Shown: one piece after another, positions 61,087 through 64,000 of the stretch
Layout: each line of letters begins with the position of its first letter
Numbering within the stretch: the stretch's first letter is position 1
NCBI RefSeq assembly: GCF_000020125.1
Contig: NC_010676.1
Span: 3,348,001-3,412,000 of the forward strand
Direction: 5' to 3'
DNA from: Paraburkholderia phytofirmans PsJN
Lineage (GTDB): Bacteria > Pseudomonadota > Gammaproteobacteria > Burkholderiales > Burkholderiaceae
DNA length: 64,000 bases
Made by a program: the position numbers and the translations under genes
The notes under the pieces: model-generated
The model's input: only the letters and a program-made list of their open reading frames with translations
Database searches by the model: none
What the model was told of the DNA's origin: nothing

Positions 61087-63113
61087 ACGATTTATCTCAA
61101 GCCCAGCCACTGGACGCCATCCTGCCCGATTTCGCCGACGCAGCGCCGAGCGCGCCCGCGCCGGCCGTTACGGGCGAGGCGCCCACGGCATCGCTCGACG
61201 CCGCGATCACGCGCGCGACCGAGGCGATTCTCGCCGCGCAGAAGCCCGACGGCCACTGGGTCTACGAACTCGAAGCCGACGCGACGATTCCCGCCGAATA
61301 CGTGCTGCTGGTTCACTATCTCGGCGAAACGCCGAACCTCGAACTGGAACAGAAGATCGCGCGCTATCTGCGGCGCATTCAGTTGCCCGACGGCGGCTGG
61401 CCGCTGTTCACCGACGGCGCGCTCGACATCAGCGCCAGCGTGAAAGCGTATTTCGCGCTGAAGATGATCGGCGACCCGGCCGACGCCGAGCACATGGTTC
61501 GCGCGCGCGAGGCGATTCTCGCCCACGGCGGCGCCGAAACCGTGAACGTCTTCACGCGGATTCTGCTCGCGCTGTTCGGCGTGGTGTCGTGGCGCGCGGT
61601 GCCGATGATGCCCGTCGAGATCATGCTGTTGCCCATGTGGTTTCCGTTTCATCTGTCGAAGGTGTCGTACTGGGCGCGTACCGTGATCGTGCCGCTGCTC
61701 GTGCTCAATGCAAAGCGGCCGGTGGCGCGCAACCCGCGCCGCGTGCGCATCGACGAACTGTTCCGCGGCGCGCCGGTCAACACCGGCCCGCGCGACCGGG
61801 CGCCGCATCAGCACGCCGGCTGGTTCCGGTTTTTCAGCGGCGTGGACGTGTTGCTGCGCGCCGTGGATGGTCTGTTCCCGAAGTCCACGCGCGAGCGCGC
61901 GGTGCGGCAGGCGGTGGCTTTCGTCGATGAACGGCTGAATGGCGAAGACGGCCTGGGCGCGATTTTCCCCGCGATGGCGAACTCGGTGATGATGTACGAC
62001 GTGCTCGGTTATCCGGCCGATCATCCGAATCGCGCGATTGCTCGCCAGTCGATCGACAAGCTCCTCGTCATCAAGGATGACGAAGCATATTGCCAGCCGT
62101 GTCTGTCGCCGGTGTGGGATACGTCGCTCGCGGCTCATGCGTTGCTCGAAACCGGCGAGGCGCATGCCGAACAGGCCGCCGAACGCGGGCTCGCGTGGCT
62201 GCGTCCGCTGCAGATTCTCGACGTGCGCGGCGACTGGATTTCGCGCCGTCCGAATGTGCGGCCGGGCGGCTGGGCGTTCCAGTACAACAACGCGCATTAT
62301 CCGGACGTCGACGATACGGCGGTGGTCGCCATGGCGATGCAGCGCTCGGCAACGGTGACGCAATCCGATGTAGATCGCGACGCCATTGCGCGTGCGCGTG
62401 AATGGGTGGTCGGCATGCAGAGCAGCGACGGCGGCTGGGGCGCGTTCGAGCCGGAAAACACGCAGTACTACCTGAACAACATTCCGTTCTCCGATCACGG
62501 CGCCCTGCTCGATCCGCCGACCGCGGACGTCTCGGGCCGCTGCCTGTCGATGCTCGCGCAACTCGGCGAACTGCCGCAGAACAGCGAGCCGGCGCAACGT
62601 GCGTTCGACTACATGCTGAAGGAGCAGGAATCGGATGGCAGCTGGTACGGCCGCTGGGGCTTGAACTACATCTATGGCACGTGGACCGCGCTGTGTTCGC
62701 TGAACGCTGCCGGCCTGCCACACGACGACCCGCGCATGAAGCGCGCAGCGCAGTGGCTCCTGTCGATCCAGAACGAAGACGGCGGCTGGGGCGAGGGCGG
62801 CGAGAGCTACAAGCTCGACTACCACGGCTACGAGCGTGCGCCGAGCACGGCTTCGCAAACCGCGTGGGCTCTCATGGGCCTGATGGCGGCCGGTGAGGTC
62901 AATCACGAAGCGGTGGCGCGCGGCGTCGCGTACCTGGAGCGTGAACAGCGTGAGCACGGTCTCTGGGACGAAACACGTTTCACCGCGACCGGTTTCCCGC
63001 GTGTGTTCTATCTGCGTTATCACGGCTATCGCAAGTTCTTCCCGCTGTGGGCGCTGGCGCGCTTCCGTCATCTGAAGCGCAACGGCCTCACGCGCGTCGC
63101 GGTCGGGATGTAA
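61083..63113 (+). CDS. shc: Squalene-hopene cyclase
   Basis: 676 residues, the usual size. The catalytic acid motif DxDD is D408-V-D-D411 in YPDVDDTAVVAM, and several QW repeats are visible (QKPDGHWVYELE, RIQLPDGGWPLF, QSSDGGWGAFEPE, QEDGSW-type and IQNEDGGWGEGG). It is a monotopic inner-membrane enzyme that folds squalene into hopene/diplopterol, the core of hopanoids that stiffen the outer membrane. Translationally coupled to hpnE and followed after 3 bp by hpnG. Confidence 0.96.
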   Translation: MNDLSQAQPLDAILPDFADAAPSAPAPAVTGEAPTASLDAAITRATEAILAAQKPDGHWVYELEADATIPAEYVLLVHYLGETPNLELEQKIARYLRRIQLPDGGWPLFTDGALDISASVKAYFALKMIGDPADAEHMVRAREAILAHGGAETVNVFTRILLALFGVVSWRAVPMMPVEIMLLPMWFPFHLSKVSYWARTVIVPLLVLNAKRPVARNPRRVRIDELFRGAPVNTGPRDRAPHQHAGWFRFFSGVDVLLRAVDGLFPKSTRERAVRQAVAFVDERLNGEDGLGAIFPAMANSVMMYDVLGYPADHPNRAIARQSIDKLLVIKDDEAYCQPCLSPVWDTSLAAHALLETGEAHAEQAAERGLAWLRPLQILDVRGDWISRRPNVRPGGWAFQYNNAHYPDVDDTAVVAMAMQRSATVTQSDVDRDAIARAREWVVGMQSSDGGWGAFEPENTQYYLNNIPFSDHGALLDPPTADVSGRCLSMLAQLGELPQNSEPAQRAFDYMLKEQESDGSWYGRWGLNYIYGTWTALCSLNAAGLPHDDPRMKRAAQWLLSIQNEDGGWGEGGESYKLDYHGYERAPSTASQTAWALMGLMAAGEVNHEAVARGVAYLEREQREHGLWDETRFTATGFPRVFYLRYHGYRKFFPLWALARFRHLKRNGLTRVAVGM

Positions 63114-63116
63114 CGG

Positions 63117-63848
63117 ATGCCGTTTTCCACAAGCCTGTCAGCCGATGACGGCCGCAGTCCCTTGCCGGTGATCGTGGTGACGGGCATGGCGTTCGAAGCG
63201 CGCATCGCCCGCGGCGAAGGCGTCGAGGTCGTCTACGCGGCGCGCGCCGATCTGCTGGAGCGCGCGTTGAGCGCGGCGGTCGAACGCGGCTGTTCGGGCA
63301 TCGTCAGTTTCGGCACGGCGGGCGGTTTGGCGCCGGATCTGGAGCCGGGCTCGCTGATCGTCGCGGATGCCGTCGAGGGGCCGTTTGGGCGCCTCCAGAC
63401 CGATCGGCCATGGTCGGACAGGCTTGCGGCCGCGCTGGCCGCCGGGCCGCTCTCAACGCGTTTGCGGCGCGGTCTCGTGGCGGCGGTCACCGCGCCTTTA
63501 GTGAGCGCTGGCGACAAGGACGTGCTGCATCGCTCGAACGGCGCTTTGGCGGTGGATATGGAATCGCACATCGCCGGGGCGAAGGCCGCCGCGCATGGAG
63601 TGCCGTTTGCCGTGTGCCGCGCGATTATCGATCCGGCGTGGCGCACGCTGCCTTCGGCGGCGACCGCCGGTCTGCGCGACGACGGCAGCACGACGCTGGG
63701 ACCGATTTTGCGGGAATTGGTGCGACAGCCGTCGCAACTCGGCGCACTGATCCAGGTAGCCGTCGACGCCCGGGCGGCGCGCCTCTCGCTGGTCCAGGCA
63801 CGGCGCGCGATCGGCGAGGCGGGTGCTTTTCGAATGGCCGTCGCCTGA
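63117..63848 (+). CDS. hpnG: Hopanoid-associated nucleoside phosphorylase
   Basis: 243 residues. The nucleoside phosphorylase fold of the HpnG group is shown by VIVVTGMAFEARIARGEGVEVVY, GIVSFGTAGGLAPDLEPGSLIVAD and AVDMESHIAGAKAAAHGVPFAVCRAIID. HpnG removes adenine from adenosylhopane to give ribosylhopane on the way to bacteriohopanetetrol. Fourth gene of the operon. hpnH, which makes adenosylhopane, is not in this window and may be the gene starting at 63994. Confidence 0.9.
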   Translation: MPFSTSLSADDGRSPLPVIVVTGMAFEARIARGEGVEVVYAARADLLERALSAAVERGCSGIVSFGTAGGLAPDLEPGSLIVADAVEGPFGRLQTDRPWSDRLAAALAAGPLSTRLRRGLVAAVTAPLVSAGDKDVLHRSNGALAVDMESHIAGAKAAAHGVPFAVCRAIIDPAWRTLPSAATAGLRDDGSTTLGPILRELVRQPSQLGALIQVAVDARAARLSLVQARRAIGEAGAFRMAVA

Positions 63849-63890
63849 AACGCACATAGCTGCGGGACTTTCCTTCTTATTCAGCAGGTA

Positions 63891-63918
63891 TTGAAATATT
63901 AGGGAAAACCCTTATATT
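63891..63918 (+). promoter_or_regulatory. Sigma-70-type promoter before the last gene start
   Basis: TTGAAA (63891-63896), 16-bp spacer, TATATT (63913-63918). A second -10-like TACAAT is at 63922-63927. CCTAGG occurs twice downstream (63940 and 63965), forming small palindromes in the leader before the ATG at 63994. Confidence 0.55.
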
Positions 63919-63993
63919 TGGTACAATGTCAGTGTTAACCCTAGGTCGTGAGGCGAACTCGCAGGCCTAGGCGCCTTGAACACGGAGTACCAA

Positions 63994-64000
63994 ATGAATT
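63994..64000 (+). CDS. Start of a gene cut by the window end
   Basis: ATG at 63994 with GGAG eight bases before it and a plausible promoter 75 bp upstream. Only two codons are visible, so the product cannot be named; a further hopanoid gene is possible from context, but the separate promoter argues for an independent unit. Confidence 0.4.

Overview
The window is GC-rich, densely coded betaproteobacterial DNA. Gene content (hpnDEFG hopanoid genes, an RND efflux operon with a NodT-type outer-membrane partner, tdh-kbl threonine catabolism, many two-component genes) and a parS-like palindrome of the kind known from Burkholderia second chromosomes point to Paraburkholderia or a close relative. The identification rests on recognised protein families and motifs, not on a database search. 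The centre of the window (about 37.5-44.7 kb) carries a plasmid-type replication and partition locus: a KfrA-like DNA-binding protein, an AT-rich non-coding block, an array of 20-bp repeats, a Rep_3-type initiator, ParB, ParA and four copies of the palindrome TTTATGCGCATAAA. This, together with housekeeping-type genes around it, suggests the origin region of a secondary chromosome (chromid).

Layout. 0-9.5 kb: partial hypothetical gene, exported protein, CPA1 Na+/H+ antiporter, then a leftward unit LysR regulator - type III CoA-transferase - HMG-CoA-lyase-like enzyme - MFS transporter; GlxA/AraC regulator; SDR. 9.5-16.1 kb: orphan response regulator, non-coding repeat region, and a five-gene chemosensory-like operon (CheA-like membrane kinase, short MCP-like protein, CheX-like protein, pseudo-receiver-CheX fusion, CheY) without CheW, CheR or CheB. 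16.4-31.9 kb: PLD-family protein, AlkD-type protein with DUF1398 partner, RND efflux operon with divergent OmpR/EnvZ-type pair, small secreted and membrane proteins, TetR/NTF2 pair. 32-37.5 kb: YceI lipoprotein, tdh-kbl with divergent cupin regulator, a small gene behind a LexA box, and a degenerate tyrosine recombinase. 37.5-45 kb: replication and partition locus. 45-54 kb: ArsC, SsuA-like protein, GntP permease, ECF sigma/zinc-finger pair, small secreted and cytosolic proteins, three DnaA boxes, FMN reductase, stress protein. 53.7-58.7 kb: hybrid kinase and a CheY-CheC-GGDEF operon. 59-64 kb: hopanoid operon.

The most unusual signal is one 20-bp repeat family spread over more than 30 kb. 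About 19 copies read TCCYGRAANNYCTCACCTTT on the plus strand between 9.5 and 37.5 kb and about 19 copies read as the reverse complement between 39.1 and 40.7 kb, so all point towards the AT-rich block at 38.76-39.14 kb. All are intergenic or touch only a stop codon. A further copy lies inside hpnD and a weaker one inside the initiator gene. I infer iterons plus distant titration or handcuffing sites for the initiator. The chemosensory-like operon and the degenerate recombinase beside the origin are the other candidates for something undescribed. No tRNA, rRNA, CRISPR array or intact insertion sequence was seen.
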